A stretch of DNA of 64,000 nt, from the NCBI RefSeq assembly GCF_009905435.1, contig NZ_JAAAMT010000021.1:21856-85855 (forward strand), in the 5' to 3' direction. The number at the start of each line of letters is the position of its first letter. The first letter of the stretch is position 1. The notes below the pieces were generated by a model. The model saw only the letters and a program-made list of their open reading frames with translations. It did not search any database and was not told the DNA's origin. The translations under genes and the position numbers were made by a program. The stretch is from Pseudomonas sp. R5(2019) (lineage in GTDB: Bacteria; Pseudomonadota; Gammaproteobacteria; Pseudomonadales; Pseudomonadaceae). Below are positions 51,717 through 60,966 of the stretch, one piece after another.

Positions 51717-53086
51717 GCTCGCGCCTCCACGCTCAGGCGGCGTTCGGCTTCGACGCGGATCACGCTGGACATGGCCAGCAGGACCCAGACGTATTTCTGG
51801 TTGGGCACGCTGAGGAACATCAAGAACAACGCCATGGCGAGCACGCTCATGCCCAGGTGAGTGACCACGTCGGCGTGCGCCCAGGCCTCTTGTTGCAAGC
51901 AGGCGCGGCGAGCGCGGGCCATGTTGTAGAGGCTCATGGCGATCAGGCTGACGAACAGCAGACCACCCGGAATCCCGACCTCACTGAACAGTTCCAGGTA
52001 CGTGTTGTGCGCGCGCCGGTACAGGTCAATGACCTTGTGGCTGTTGGAGGCGAATGCCTTTGAATAACCGGTGTTGGCATAGTGCAGCGGGAAGGTGCCG
52101 GGGCCTGTACCGAGCAGCGGGTTGTCCTCGATCATCTTCTTGCCGACCACGATGTACGAGGCGCGCCGGCCCAGGGAGTCATCCGCGTAGGCGTTGACCC
52201 CCGACTTGAGCACGCTCAGCGACGCGATCCGGTCGATGTAGCTGGCCGGCGTTACCGCCACCAGCAGCGGCAGGCCCAGTGCCAGGGCCAGCATCACAAA
52301 GCCCAGGTGGCGTGGTCGCACACGTTGCAAGCGCAGCCGGTAGTGGTACAGGCCAATGCCCAGGCTGATCAGCAGCACCACCAGCCCCGAGCGTGATTCG
52401 GTCTTGGTCATGCCCGCCAGCAACAGCACCGAGCAGCCCAGCCACAGCAGGCGTTGCACCGCGTTGGGGCTCTTGAGCAGCAACAGCAACGCCATCGGCA
52501 CGGCAATGGCGATCATCATCGCAAACAGGTTGGCGTCTTTGAGCAGGCCCGAGGCCCGGCCCTGATCCTGGTAAGCGCTGGAGAACATCGCCATGGCGCA
52601 GGTCAGTGCGACGCTGAGGCTGACCAGCCGCAGGAACCAGGCCAGGTTCAGGTCACGCCCCAGCAGCAGGGTGATGACGAACATGATCAGGCCGATCAGC
52701 AGTTCGCGCAGGTGGCCGAGCGACAGTTCATGGTGTTCGCTGGCGATAAAACTCAGCAGATACAGCGCCAGAAAGCCCAGCAACGGCACCCACAGGTTGC
52801 TGCGCAAGCGCTCGGCCGGCAGTTGGCGCAAGGCCAGTTGCAGCGGCAGGATGAGCATCAACGAGGCGCCCAGCAGCTTGGCGCCGGTGACGCCGCTGTC
52901 TTTGAACAGGCCTTCCAGCGGCACCAGGGCGATGATGCAGAGCAAGGCCCAGGACGGTTTGCGGTAGATCACCAGCAGACCGACCAGGCCCAGCACCGCG
53001 CCGGGTGCCAGAAACGGCCAGGGGCTGGCCAACAACAGCAGGCAGGCCAGTGCCAGCGCACACACCAGTGATAGTGGAATAATCAT
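51713..53086 (-). CDS. O-antigen ligase/Wzy-like polymerase
   Basis: 457 residues with 10-12 hydrophobic segments and the WzyC-family periplasmic loop HNTYLELFSEVGIPGG near residues 350-365. As the only such protein in a Wzx/Wzy operon, it is probably the polymerase that joins EPS repeat units. ATGA overlap with the downstream glycosyltransferase. Confidence 0.87.
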   Translation of the reverse strand: MIIPLSLVCALALACLLLLASPWPFLAPGAVLGLVGLLVIYRKPSWALLCIIALVPLEGLFKDSGVTGAKLLGASLMLILPLQLALRQLPAERLRSNLWVPLLGFLALYLLSFIASEHHELSLGHLRELLIGLIMFVITLLLGRDLNLAWFLRLVSLSVALTCAMAMFSSAYQDQGRASGLLKDANLFAMMIAIAVPMALLLLLKSPNAVQRLLWLGCSVLLLAGMTKTESRSGLVVLLISLGIGLYHYRLRLQRVRPRHLGFVMLALALGLPLLVAVTPASYIDRIASLSVLKSGVNAYADDSLGRRASYIVVGKKMIEDNPLLGTGPGTFPLHYANTGYSKAFASNSHKVIDLYRRAHNTYLELFSEVGIPGGLLFVSLIAMSLYNMARARRACLQQEAWAHADVVTHLGMSVLAMALFLMFLSVPNQKYVWVLLAMSSVIRVEAERRLSVEARA

Positions 53087-53088
53087 GC

Positions 53089-54168
53089 TCAGGCTCCCTG
53101 TGCCGTCGTCATGTAAAGCTGCGACCAGCGCTCGGCGAGCACCGGCAAGTGGTAGCGGTCTTGCTGGGTATGACGGGCCCGCTCGGCGAGGGCGCGAGCA
53201 AGCCCCGGGTCGTCGATCAGGCGGTCAATGCAGGCGGCCAGTGCGGCGCTGTTGGCAGGTTCTGCCAGCAGGCCGTTGATGCCGTCCTCCAGTACATCGG
53301 GGATCCCGCCGACGGCGAACGACACCACCGGCACCCCGGCCTGCATGGCTTCAAGCATGATCATTGGCGTGCCTTCGGTCCGCGAGCTGATGACCAGCAG
53401 GTCCAGCTGCATCCACCAGTGGCGCATCTCGGTCTGGTAGCCGGGCAGTTGAATGTTGCTGCCCAGGCCCGCGTCGTCGATGCGGCTCTGCAGCACGTCG
53501 CGTTCCGGCCCGTCACCCAGCATTACGGCGTGCAAGTGTGAATGCTCCCGGGCCAGGGGAATCAGTGCATCGAGAAACAGGTCCGGGCCTTTCTCGCGGC
53601 TCAAGCGACCGACATAACCGACCAGGGTGCAGGGTTCGGCCTGGCGCTTGGGCATCTCGGCCGCCGGCGGCAGGCCATTGGGGATCACCTGCAGTTTGTC
53701 CGCCCGCACATGGGCCAGGCGGTGCAGCCGGGCGATGCTTTCCGCCACGCAGACAACCCGCCGCACCGACGGCGTGCGGCACAGCTGCAGGCTCAACCAA
53801 GTGTAAAAACGCTGCTTGGTACTGCGCGGGGTGAACCCGTGCTGGGTAATGACCAGCGGCAGGCGCAACAACGTCGCCGCCACCCAGCCAAACAGCAGGC
53901 CCTTGAAGTTGTGCGTGTTGATCAGGGGCCGCGCGGCCCGGCGGCCGCGCAGGTACTTGATCAGACTGCCCAGCCCCTCGCAACGCCGGGCGTTCACCCC
54001 GGCGGCACGAAAGCGTTCAACCAGTTGCACCGGGGCATCGAGAAACACCACTTCATGCTCGCCAGCGGTGGCGAGGCAGTGGTCGAGCAGCATCCGCTCG
54101 GCCCCATAAAAGCCACCGCTGCTGAGCAGGTGCACGATCGGCAGCGGCGCGGGTTGTGGCGCGTTCAA
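53089..54168 (-). CDS. Family 4 glycosyltransferase
   Basis: 359 residues, GT-B fold: N-terminal HLLSSGGFYGAER, central VGYVGRLSREKGPD and C-terminal MLEAMQAGVPVVSFAVGGIPD with the E-x7-E type site. Retaining enzyme using an NDP-sugar; acts in the cytoplasm on the lipid-linked unit. Its start overlaps the chain-length gene stop. Confidence 0.9.
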   Translation of the reverse strand: MNAPQPAPLPIVHLLSSGGFYGAERMLLDHCLATAGEHEVVFLDAPVQLVERFRAAGVNARRCEGLGSLIKYLRGRRAARPLINTHNFKGLLFGWVAATLLRLPLVITQHGFTPRSTKQRFYTWLSLQLCRTPSVRRVVCVAESIARLHRLAHVRADKLQVIPNGLPPAAEMPKRQAEPCTLVGYVGRLSREKGPDLFLDALIPLAREHSHLHAVMLGDGPERDVLQSRIDDAGLGSNIQLPGYQTEMRHWWMQLDLLVISSRTEGTPMIMLEAMQAGVPVVSFAVGGIPDVLEDGINGLLAEPANSAALAACIDRLIDDPGLARALAERARHTQQDRYHLPVLAERWSQLYMTTAQGA

Positions 54169-55757
54169 TTGCGCACCCAGTGCCAGAGTTTCGGCAACGC
54201 GCCCTGTTGCACGTCAGCCGCCGGGGCACCGCTGTTCTGCTCGTTGATCACCAGCAGCACAGGCAAGCCCAGTTGATGGGTGAGTTGGGCCGGGTGTTTG
54301 AAGCGGTGGTCGAAGAACTCACGCACGTACACCAGTGCCACGCCCAGCAGCAGACCGGTCAGCAAACCGAACGGAATGATCAGCAGCGGCCGCGGGAAGG
54401 CCGCCTCGGTGGGCTCGTAGGGTGGGCTCAAGACCCGGGCGTTGGAGAGGTTGTCCAGCTGGTTCATGCTGCTGCGTTCTTCAAAGCGTTGGGTGTACAG
54501 ACCGAATGCCGACGCCAGCGCGTTGAGCTCGGTGTCCAACTGGCCGACCTTGCTCTGGGTTTCCTGCAGCTGGCGGACGCGGTTCTTGTACTGGTCGATA
54601 CGCTGGTTTTTCTGGTCGATCACGTTTTGCGTCACGGTCAGGTCGTTGGTACGCTCGCGGATGCGGTTTTCGACGATTTTCAGGAACTGCCCGCGGGTCA
54701 AGGCGATCTGTTCACGCTGCGCGCGCATGGGCTCGCTGGACGCCATGAACACGCTCGAGTCGCTGATGTAAGCCCCGACCTGCTGGGTCAGACGCTCACC
54801 CAGGACCTTGATCTCCCGGTCCTCGAATGCCACGTTGTCAACGGTGGTGGTAAAGGTGAACGGGAAGGGGTCGAGCGAGGCGCTGGCTTTCTTCGCCGCC
54901 GCCAGCGCGCTCTGCAGGTAGCTGAGCCACTGCTTGTTTTGCAGCTGGCGGTCGTGGTACAGGTTCAGCGCTTGCTCTTCGGTGTTGATCGCGTTCAGGC
55001 GGAAGGTGATTTCCTCCTTCGGATCAGCCGTCTTGACCCTTTCGAGCATGCTCTGGCGCTTGCCTTCAAGGCCATCCAGGCGGGCCTGGTACTGGGCTTT
55101 TTTCTGCTCGTAAAAGGCTTGTGGCAGGTCGTTGGATTGCAAGTCCTGACGGTTTTTCAGGTAGTTGTCCAACAGTTTGGCGACAAACACCGTGCCCTGG
55201 GCCGGGTCGCTGAAGCTGTAGGTGATCGAGATCACGTTGGAGCCTGGCAGGGTTTCGATCGTCAGGTCTTTTTGCGCCTGGGTGGTCAGATCATCAAGGG
55301 TGGTGTCGCGTACCGGGTCGATTTCAAGGCCCAGCAGTGCGCGTACCGGGTTGATCACCGACTCGCGCAGCGGGTTGATGACGTACTGGCGGAACGGGTC
55401 GACGATTAACCACTTGAAGACGCCTTCGGCGGGCGCGTACTGGCCTTCGTCGCGCAGCTGGCTGATGGTTTCGCGGATCAGCGTTGGCGAGCGCAGAATG
55501 TTGCTCTCGGTTTCCATGTCCGCCAGCGACGGCGGGATGAACTTGTCGGTTTCGGTGGTCAGCCCGCTCGCCGCATCGCTTTGCGAAAGCTTTTTCGATT
55601 GCACAATGACCTGTGCGGTGATGTCGAAGCTCTGCTTGAGTGCCAGCGGCAACAGCAGGGCGATGGCTGCAAAAATCAGGAACACACGCTTCACCAACTG
55701 GCGGTTGGCGAAGAAGATCCTGAAGAACTCATGTAAGTAGTTTTCCTTTGGATTCAT
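54165..55757 (-). CDS. Polysaccharide co-polymerase (Wzz/GumC-like)
   Basis: 530 residues from MNPKENYLHEFF, AAGGGC before the ATG. A cytoplasmic N-terminus, first helix (about 25-45, VFLIFAAIALLLPLAL), a large periplasmic part with long coiled coils (about 180-440, including the LQAQRLDGLEGKR-like and NVIDQKNQRIDQYKN stretches), and a second helix near 470 (LLIIPFGLLTGLLLGVALVYV in part). A PxxP-like EPTEAAFPRP precedes the last helix. It sets chain length and links Wzy to the outer-membrane exporter. No fused kinase domain. Confidence 0.9.
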   Translation of the reverse strand: MNPKENYLHEFFRIFFANRQLVKRVFLIFAAIALLLPLALKQSFDITAQVIVQSKKLSQSDAASGLTTETDKFIPPSLADMETESNILRSPTLIRETISQLRDEGQYAPAEGVFKWLIVDPFRQYVINPLRESVINPVRALLGLEIDPVRDTTLDDLTTQAQKDLTIETLPGSNVISITYSFSDPAQGTVFVAKLLDNYLKNRQDLQSNDLPQAFYEQKKAQYQARLDGLEGKRQSMLERVKTADPKEEITFRLNAINTEEQALNLYHDRQLQNKQWLSYLQSALAAAKKASASLDPFPFTFTTTVDNVAFEDREIKVLGERLTQQVGAYISDSSVFMASSEPMRAQREQIALTRGQFLKIVENRIRERTNDLTVTQNVIDQKNQRIDQYKNRVRQLQETQSKVGQLDTELNALASAFGLYTQRFEERSSMNQLDNLSNARVLSPPYEPTEAAFPRPLLIIPFGLLTGLLLGVALVYVREFFDHRFKHPAQLTHQLGLPVLLVINEQNSGAPAADVQQGALPKLWHWVRN

Positions 55758-55774
55758 GGCCGTGCCCTTGTTGG

Positions 55775-56794
55775 TCAATTGTCACTGTCTTTGTTGTCGA
55801 CGCGGTAGGCGAAGCTGAAACCCACCCCTTGGAAGAGCACGACGTCCGCCAGTTGCCTGGACAGTTCGCCGGCGGTGGCCAGGCGGGTCTTGGGCACGTA
55901 GAGCATGTCGCCCGGTTGCAGGAAGGCGACCTTGTCGGCCTTGCCGTCGAGCAGCTTGTCGACGTCATAGCGGTGCGCGTCGACCTGGTTGCCGTTGCGG
56001 CGCATGATCACCACCGAGTCCAGGCGGGCCTTGATGTTCGGGCCACGGGCCAGGGTCAGCGCTTCCAGCACCGAGACTGGGCGGCGGACCGGGAAGGCGC
56101 CGGACTGGCCGACTTCGCCCAACACGTAGATCTCGTTGCCGGCCGTGGACTTGAGCAGTACGTCCACCCGCATGCGCCCGGGCAACGAGGCGTAGCGCTC
56201 GTTCAGGTATTTTTCCAGCTGGTTGAGGGTCATGCCTTGCAGCGGGATCGAACCGATTTCCGGGAAGCTGGCGTGGCCGTCATTGCCCACGGTGATCTCG
56301 CGGCTCATGCCGGTGGCGGGGTGATTAAGGGCGCTTTTGAGGTTGCCTTCGTTGGTCAGCGGGCTGATGACCGCGACGCTCATGCCGTCGCGGTTGCGCT
56401 GGAATACGCTCTTGTCGCGGTAGGCTTTCTGGATTGCGGTACGGGCTTGGTCGGTGGTCATGCCGGCGATGTAGACCGGCGTGTTGAGGTTGCGCAGCTG
56501 GATGGTGCCGTCGGGCAGCACCAGTTGGTTGCCATTAAGCTGGGTGGCCGAATCGAAGGTCAGCGCCACGGTGTCGCCGGACTGTACCCGGTAGGCATCC
56601 GAGCCGCTGGTGCTGATATGGAAAATGACATCCAGCACATCCTGGGGCCGCAGCACCTGTTCGGTTCTGGAGACCTCACTGTCCTGGGCGTTGGCTGGCG
56701 CAGCGGTAAGGATTTGCACCGGCATTTGTGCCTCCTGCTGGCTGGAGCAGCCAACCAGGGGTAATAGCATCAACGCAAGCAATCTGGCTTTCAT
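55775..56794 (-). CDS. Outer-membrane polysaccharide export lipoprotein (Wza/GumB-like)
   Basis: 339 residues. Signal peptide with lipobox LVGC (Cys about 16), two or more SLBB-type beta-grasp parts (YVLGEVGQSGAFPVRRP; PGDMLYVPKT) and a polysaccharide-export core (LDVIFHISTSGSDAYRVQSGD in part). Forms the multimeric outer-membrane channel of the Wzx/Wzy system with the PCP. Confidence 0.92.
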   Translation of the reverse strand: MKARLLALMLLPLVGCSSQQEAQMPVQILTAAPANAQDSEVSRTEQVLRPQDVLDVIFHISTSGSDAYRVQSGDTVALTFDSATQLNGNQLVLPDGTIQLRNLNTPVYIAGMTTDQARTAIQKAYRDKSVFQRNRDGMSVAVISPLTNEGNLKSALNHPATGMSREITVGNDGHASFPEIGSIPLQGMTLNQLEKYLNERYASLPGRMRVDVLLKSTAGNEIYVLGEVGQSGAFPVRRPVSVLEALTLARGPNIKARLDSVVIMRRNGNQVDAHRYDVDKLLDGKADKVAFLQPGDMLYVPKTRLATAGELSRQLADVVLFQGVGFSFAYRVDNKDSDN

Positions 56795-56839
56795 GGTCTT
56801 GTCCTTGATCTTGTCCTTGGTGTTGTCCCTGACCTGGCA

Positions 56840-57487
56840 TTACAGGTTGTTATAGAGCCACTTGGGCATGTAGTACTTGCGTCGGTTGAAGACACTGCCG
56901 ATCAGGCTCGCACCGGCCTGGGTCAGGCGTTGGGCGGCGGCCTGGGCCACTTCCCAGCGCGTGTCTTCGGCTTGCACCACCAGGACCACGCCATCGACCA
57001 GCGTGCCGATCACCAAGGTGTCAGTCCCGGTGTACACCGCATCGCCGTCGATCACCACAAAGCGGTATTGCTCACCCAATTGCTTGAGTAGCGGGCGCAG
57101 CCGCTCCGGGCTCAGCCGCTCGTTGCCACGGGTGGCATGGCCAACCGGCAGGATGTTGAAGGGCAGGGACGACAAGTGCACGATGCAGTCGTACACCGAC
57201 GGTGGCGTCTCCCGGTTGAACAACAGGTCGCGAAAACCGCGCTCCTTGCCCAGCCCCAGTTGCTGGCTGATGTTGGTGGGGCTGGCGCTGGCGTCGACCA
57301 GCAGCACACCGCCGCTGCTCGTGCCCGCCAGCTGGCTGGCAAGCGCCAGGGCACTGGTGCTGGTGCCGGTGCCGGAATTGGCCGCGGTCAGCATGAGGAT
57401 CCGTTGATCCTGGTTGAGAACGGTCGAGGTCAGATTGGTCTCGCTCGGACTCGCTATGGTCAAGCTTCTGGAAGAGGAACCGTCCAT
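56840..57487 (-). CDS. CpsD/CapB-like ATPase with degenerate Walker A
   Basis: 215 residues from the ATG at 57487 (GGAG upstream; a GTG at 57508 overlaps the previous gene). ParA/BY-kinase-like fold: the P-loop position reads ANSGTGTSTS, where BY-kinases have GxGKST, so the lysine is Thr (about residue 42). Walker A' VLLVDAS and Walker B FVVIDGDA are present. The C-terminus carries three tyrosines (RKYYMPKWLYNN), the site usually autophosphorylated. Likely the cytoplasmic partner of the Wzz-like protein, possibly inactive as kinase. Confidence 0.82.
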   Translation of the reverse strand: MDGSSSRSLTIASPSETNLTSTVLNQDQRILMLTAANSGTGTSTSALALASQLAGTSSGGVLLVDASASPTNISQQLGLGKERGFRDLLFNRETPPSVYDCIVHLSSLPFNILPVGHATRGNERLSPERLRPLLKQLGEQYRFVVIDGDAVYTGTDTLVIGTLVDGVVLVVQAEDTRWEVAQAAAQRLTQAGASLIGSVFNRRKYYMPKWLYNNL

Positions 57488-57488
57488 T

Positions 57489-58235
57489 TCAACTTGCTCC
57501 GTGGCCACTGAAGACTTTAAAGGGGGTTTTCAACAAGATGATCAGATCAAGCTTGAAGCTTTGCTCGGCGATGTAGCTCAGGTCGAGCTCCACCCGCTGG
57601 TCAAAGTCGATGTTGCTGCGCCCGGAGATCTGCCACAGGCCGGTCATGCCGGGGTAGATGCTCAGGCGCGCCAGATGGCTGTCCTTGTAGCGGTAAGCGT
57701 TGAACGAGGTGGGGCGCGGGCCAACCAGGCGCATGTCGCCCTTGACCACGTTGATCAGGTTCGGCAGTTCGTCCAGGCTGCTGCGCCGCAGCCAGCGGCC
57801 GATCGGCGTGACGCGCGGGTCCTTGTCGATCTTGAAGTCGATCGAGTCGGCGCCGTGCTTGTTGAGGTGGCGCAACGACTCTTTCAGGGCTTCGGCGTTG
57901 ACCACCATGGTGCGGAACTTGTACATGCCGAAGCTGCGGCCCCTGAAGCCTGTGCGTTTCTGCACGAAGAATATGGGCCCCGGGCTGCTGTACTTGATCA
58001 CGGCCGCCAGCCCCAGCAACAGCGGCGCCAACAGCACCAGCAGCACCAGGGCGCCAAAGCAGGCGACCACACGGTTGGTGCGCGAGAGGTTCCAGGGCCG
58101 GCCACCGGGGCGCCCGGTAATCCATCCCCGGCCCTGACGGTGAATCGCCGCATCAATGCGCATGCGATGGCCCGGGTCCAGGCGCATGTCTTGTTGCAGC
58201 CCTTGCAGGGCCGCGTCTTTAGGCTGTCCGGTCAT
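57489..58235 (-). CDS. Undecaprenyl-phosphate sugar transferase (PssA/WcaJ C-domain type)
   Basis: 248 residues: a helix near 56-80 (VVACFGALVLLVLLAPLLLG in part), then the bacterial sugar-transferase domain with KYSSPGPIFFVQKR, YKFRTM, SLDELPNLINV, LVGPRP and MTGLWQISGRS. It starts each repeat by placing a sugar phosphate (galactose, glucose or similar) on undecaprenyl phosphate at the inner membrane. It is short, lacking the N-terminal four helices of WbaP/WcaJ. Confidence 0.92.
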   Translation of the reverse strand: MTGQPKDAALQGLQQDMRLDPGHRMRIDAAIHRQGRGWITGRPGGRPWNLSRTNRVVACFGALVLLVLLAPLLLGLAAVIKYSSPGPIFFVQKRTGFRGRSFGMYKFRTMVVNAEALKESLRHLNKHGADSIDFKIDKDPRVTPIGRWLRRSSLDELPNLINVVKGDMRLVGPRPTSFNAYRYKDSHLARLSIYPGMTGLWQISGRSNIDFDQRVELDLSYIAEQSFKLDLIILLKTPFKVFSGHGAS

Positions 58236-59284
58236 TTGATACTCCGATGTGCGGACACTGCCAGTGCCGACCTGTCCTCGGCGGGCAGGGAGTAGTAGTC
58301 ACGGAACCAGGACACAAAGTGCGCAAGGCCCTCGTCCAGTTCCACCCGTGGATAAAAGCCGGTGGCCTGGGCCAGCGCCGTGGTATCGGCGCAGGTGTCC
58401 AGCACATCTCCCGGTTGCAGCGCCAGTAAAACCTTCTCGGTAAAGCGGCCCAGGTGCTTTTCCAGCAAGGCCACGTACTCCTTGAGTTCGACGGGGTGCT
58501 GGCCGCCGATATTGAAAATCCGCCAGGGTGCACGACTGGTGGCCGGGTCGGGCGTTACGTCGGCGCTCGCGGTGGGCGGCAGTGGCAACAACCTCACCAG
58601 GCTTTCAATGATGTCGTCGATGTAGGTGAAGTCGCGGCGGTGCTCACCGTAGTTGAACAGCTTCAGTGGCTGGCCCTGGGCGATGGCCTGGGCGAACAGG
58701 ATCGGCGACATGTCGGGCCGGCCCCAGGGGCCGTAGACGGTGAAGAACCGCAGGCCGGTGGTGGGGATGCCGTACAGGTGGCTGTAGCTGTGGGCCATCA
58801 GTTCATTGGCTTTCTTGGTCGCGGCGTACAGCGACAGCGGATGGTCGACGTTGTCCTGGACGCGGTACGGCACCTGCTCGTTGGCGCCATACACTGAACT
58901 TGAAGAGGCATACAGCAGGTGCTGGACCGGGTGCCGACGGCAGCCTTCAAGGATGTTCAGAAAGCCTGTGAGGTTGCTGTCGGCATAAGCGCGCGGGTTT
59001 TCCAGCGAGTAGCGCACCCCTGCCTGGGCGGCCAGGTGAATCACCGCCTGGGGGCGTTCATGCTCGAACAGCTCGGCCATGGCCTGGTGGTCGGCCAAGT
59101 CAACCCGCCACAGCTGAAAGTCACCGGCCTGTTCGCGGACCCAACGCACCCGGGCGTGCTTGAGCGCCGGGTCGTAGTAGTCGTTGAAGTTGTCCAGGCC
59201 GCAGACCTGATGGCCATCAAGCAGCAAGCGACGCACGCAATGGGCACCGATGAAGCCGGCCGCGCCGGTGACCAGCACTTTCAT
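58232..59284 (-). CDS. NAD-dependent sugar epimerase (UDP-glucuronate 4-epimerase-like)
   Basis: 350 residues from MKVLVTGAAGFIGAH; ATG overlaps the ugd stop. Extended SDR with TGAAGFIG (NAD site), FNDYYDPALK (the NDYYD motif typical of UDP-glucuronate epimerases), SSSVYG, YAATKKANE (Tyr-x3-Lys) and RFFTVYGPWGRPDM. With ugd it should provide UDP-galacturonate. Runs in the EPS operon. Confidence 0.9.
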   Translation of the reverse strand: MKVLVTGAAGFIGAHCVRRLLLDGHQVCGLDNFNDYYDPALKHARVRWVREQAGDFQLWRVDLADHQAMAELFEHERPQAVIHLAAQAGVRYSLENPRAYADSNLTGFLNILEGCRRHPVQHLLYASSSSVYGANEQVPYRVQDNVDHPLSLYAATKKANELMAHSYSHLYGIPTTGLRFFTVYGPWGRPDMSPILFAQAIAQGQPLKLFNYGEHRRDFTYIDDIIESLVRLLPLPPTASADVTPDPATSRAPWRIFNIGGQHPVELKEYVALLEKHLGRFTEKVLLALQPGDVLDTCADTTALAQATGFYPRVELDEGLAHFVSWFRDYYSLPAEDRSALAVSAHRSIK

Positions 59285-60633
59285 TGTGCCGTCCCGGCTG
59301 CAGCGTAGTGGCGCAGGCCGATGCCGCTGTAGTACAAGCCGTAGGCGGCGACCTGCTCGGGGTTGTACAGGTTGCGGCCGTCGATGATCACTTTCGAACG
59401 CAGCTTGCGCGCGAGCAGGTCGAAGTCGACGACCCGAAAGTTCTTCCACTCGGTGCAGATCACCAAGGCATCGGCATCCTCCAGGGTGTCGTCACGGGTA
59501 GCGCACAGTTGCAGGTCATTTCGGTAGCCGTAGAGGCGGCGGCATTCGGCCATGGCCTCCGGGTCGAAGGCGCACACCGTGGCACCTTCGGCCCACAGGG
59601 CTTCGATCAGGTAGCGGCTGGGCGCTTCACGCATGTCATCGGTGTTGGGCTTGAACGCCAGCCCCCACACGGCGATGCGCTTGCCTTCAACCCCATGGGG
59701 GAAGCGCGCCTTGAGTTTGGCGAACAGCACGTGGCGCTGGGCATCGTTGACGTCGGTGACGCTTTGCAGCAGGCGCAGCGGCATGCCGCTGTGTTCGGCG
59801 GTGTGCAGCAGGGCCCGCAGGTCCTTGGGAAAGCACGAGCCGCCAAAGCCGCAGCCGGGGTAGATAAAGTGGTAACCGATGCGCGGGTCCGAACCAATGC
59901 CCTTGCGGACCGCCTCGATGTCGGCGCCCAGCAACTCGCTGAGGTTGGCCAGCTCGTTCATGAAGCTGATGCGGGTCGCGAGCATGGCATTGGCGGCGTA
60001 CTTGGTCAGTTCGGCGCTGCGGCAATCCATGAACATCAGTTTTTCGCGGTTGCGGCAGAAGGGCGCGTAGAGCTCGCTCATCTGTTCACGGGCCAGCTCG
60101 TCGTCGGTGCCGATGATGATGCGGTCCGGACGGGTGCAATCGCTGAGCGCGCTACCTTCCTTGAGAAACTCGGGGTTGGACACCACCCGAACGCTAAGCG
60201 GGTGCTTGTCGAGCTGTTGCAGTTCGTGGCGGGCTGCGGCGAGCACCTTGTCGGCGGTGCCGACCGGAACCGTTGACTTGATGATCAGAATTTTGTCGGT
60301 GGTCATCAGCCGGGCAATTTCCCGGGTCACCCCCAGTACGTGGCTGAGGTCGGCCGAACCGTCTTCATCGGGAGGGGTGCCGACGGCGATGAAAATCAGC
60401 TCTGCATGGGTGACGGCATCGCTGGCCTGGGTGCTGAAAAGCAGCCGTCCATCCTTGATGTTTTCCTCCAGCAGGGTCGACAAACCAGGCTCATGTATTG
60501 GAGGAACTGCGCGCTGTAACTGACTGATTTTATTATGATCGATGTCCACACAGAGGACTCTGTGTCCAACATCCGCCAGGGCCGCGGCCTGAACTAGACC
60601 GACGTAACCTGTGCCAAATACGCTCACGTCCAT
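59281..60633 (-). CDS. ugd: UDP-glucose 6-dehydrogenase
   Basis: 450 residues from the ATG at 60633 (GAGG upstream). NAD-binding VSVFGTGYVGLVQAA (2-16), central helix block, and the catalytic Cys in YPGCGFGGSCFPKD (about 250-263). C-terminal VWGLAFKPNTDD and ICTEWKNF belong to the second Rossmann domain. Oxidises UDP-glucose to UDP-glucuronate with NAD; GDP-mannose dehydrogenase would be a close alternative but the pairing with an epimerase favours Ugd. First gene of the EPS operon. Confidence 0.9.
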   Translation of the reverse strand: MDVSVFGTGYVGLVQAAALADVGHRVLCVDIDHNKISQLQRAVPPIHEPGLSTLLEENIKDGRLLFSTQASDAVTHAELIFIAVGTPPDEDGSADLSHVLGVTREIARLMTTDKILIIKSTVPVGTADKVLAAARHELQQLDKHPLSVRVVSNPEFLKEGSALSDCTRPDRIIIGTDDELAREQMSELYAPFCRNREKLMFMDCRSAELTKYAANAMLATRISFMNELANLSELLGADIEAVRKGIGSDPRIGYHFIYPGCGFGGSCFPKDLRALLHTAEHSGMPLRLLQSVTDVNDAQRHVLFAKLKARFPHGVEGKRIAVWGLAFKPNTDDMREAPSRYLIEALWAEGATVCAFDPEAMAECRRLYGYRNDLQLCATRDDTLEDADALVICTEWKNFRVVDFDLLARKLRSKVIIDGRNLYNPEQVAAYGLYYSGIGLRHYAAAGTAQ

Positions 60634-60693
60634 GTTGGCGTGCCTCGTAAGATTTGGAAGGGTTGTAAGGAACCTGAGACTGTTGAAACTAGG

Positions 60694-60732
60694 TGTAGAC
60701 CAGTGGGGCAAAAGCGTGTCAAGGAACTGACA
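60694..60732 (-). promoter_or_regulatory. Putative sigma70 promoter and operator of the EPS operon
   Basis: On the minus strand TTGACA (60722-60717) is followed after 17 nt by TCTACA (60699-60694). The -35 is the left half of a dyad TGTCA-AGGAAC-TGACA (60717-60732), so a repressor could block it. Transcript start would lie about 50 nt before the ugd ATG. Confidence 0.5.
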
Positions 60733-60966
60733 TTCAGACCCCCGGTTTGGGCGCTGGAAGGGCTGGCTTTTTGAGATCAATTCGCCATTAAATCAAGCAC
60801 TTGCTCTGACTATTGGCCAGAAATGTCCTGCTTGACGAGGCGATGAACGGTCACGAAAGGTAAAGGCAAATTGCCTTGGGTCAAACCATGGGGATCGCCG
60901 TTCTGAAACACATGGCGCACATCGGCTTGCGCTTTGGAGCACTGATGCTAAGTTGACATACATCTG

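Noticed and set aside
60717..60732. Third lux-box-like site at the EPS promoter
   Set aside because: Half sites match but the spacer is 6 instead of 4 nt, so CT-N12-AG is not met; kept only as an operator candidate.
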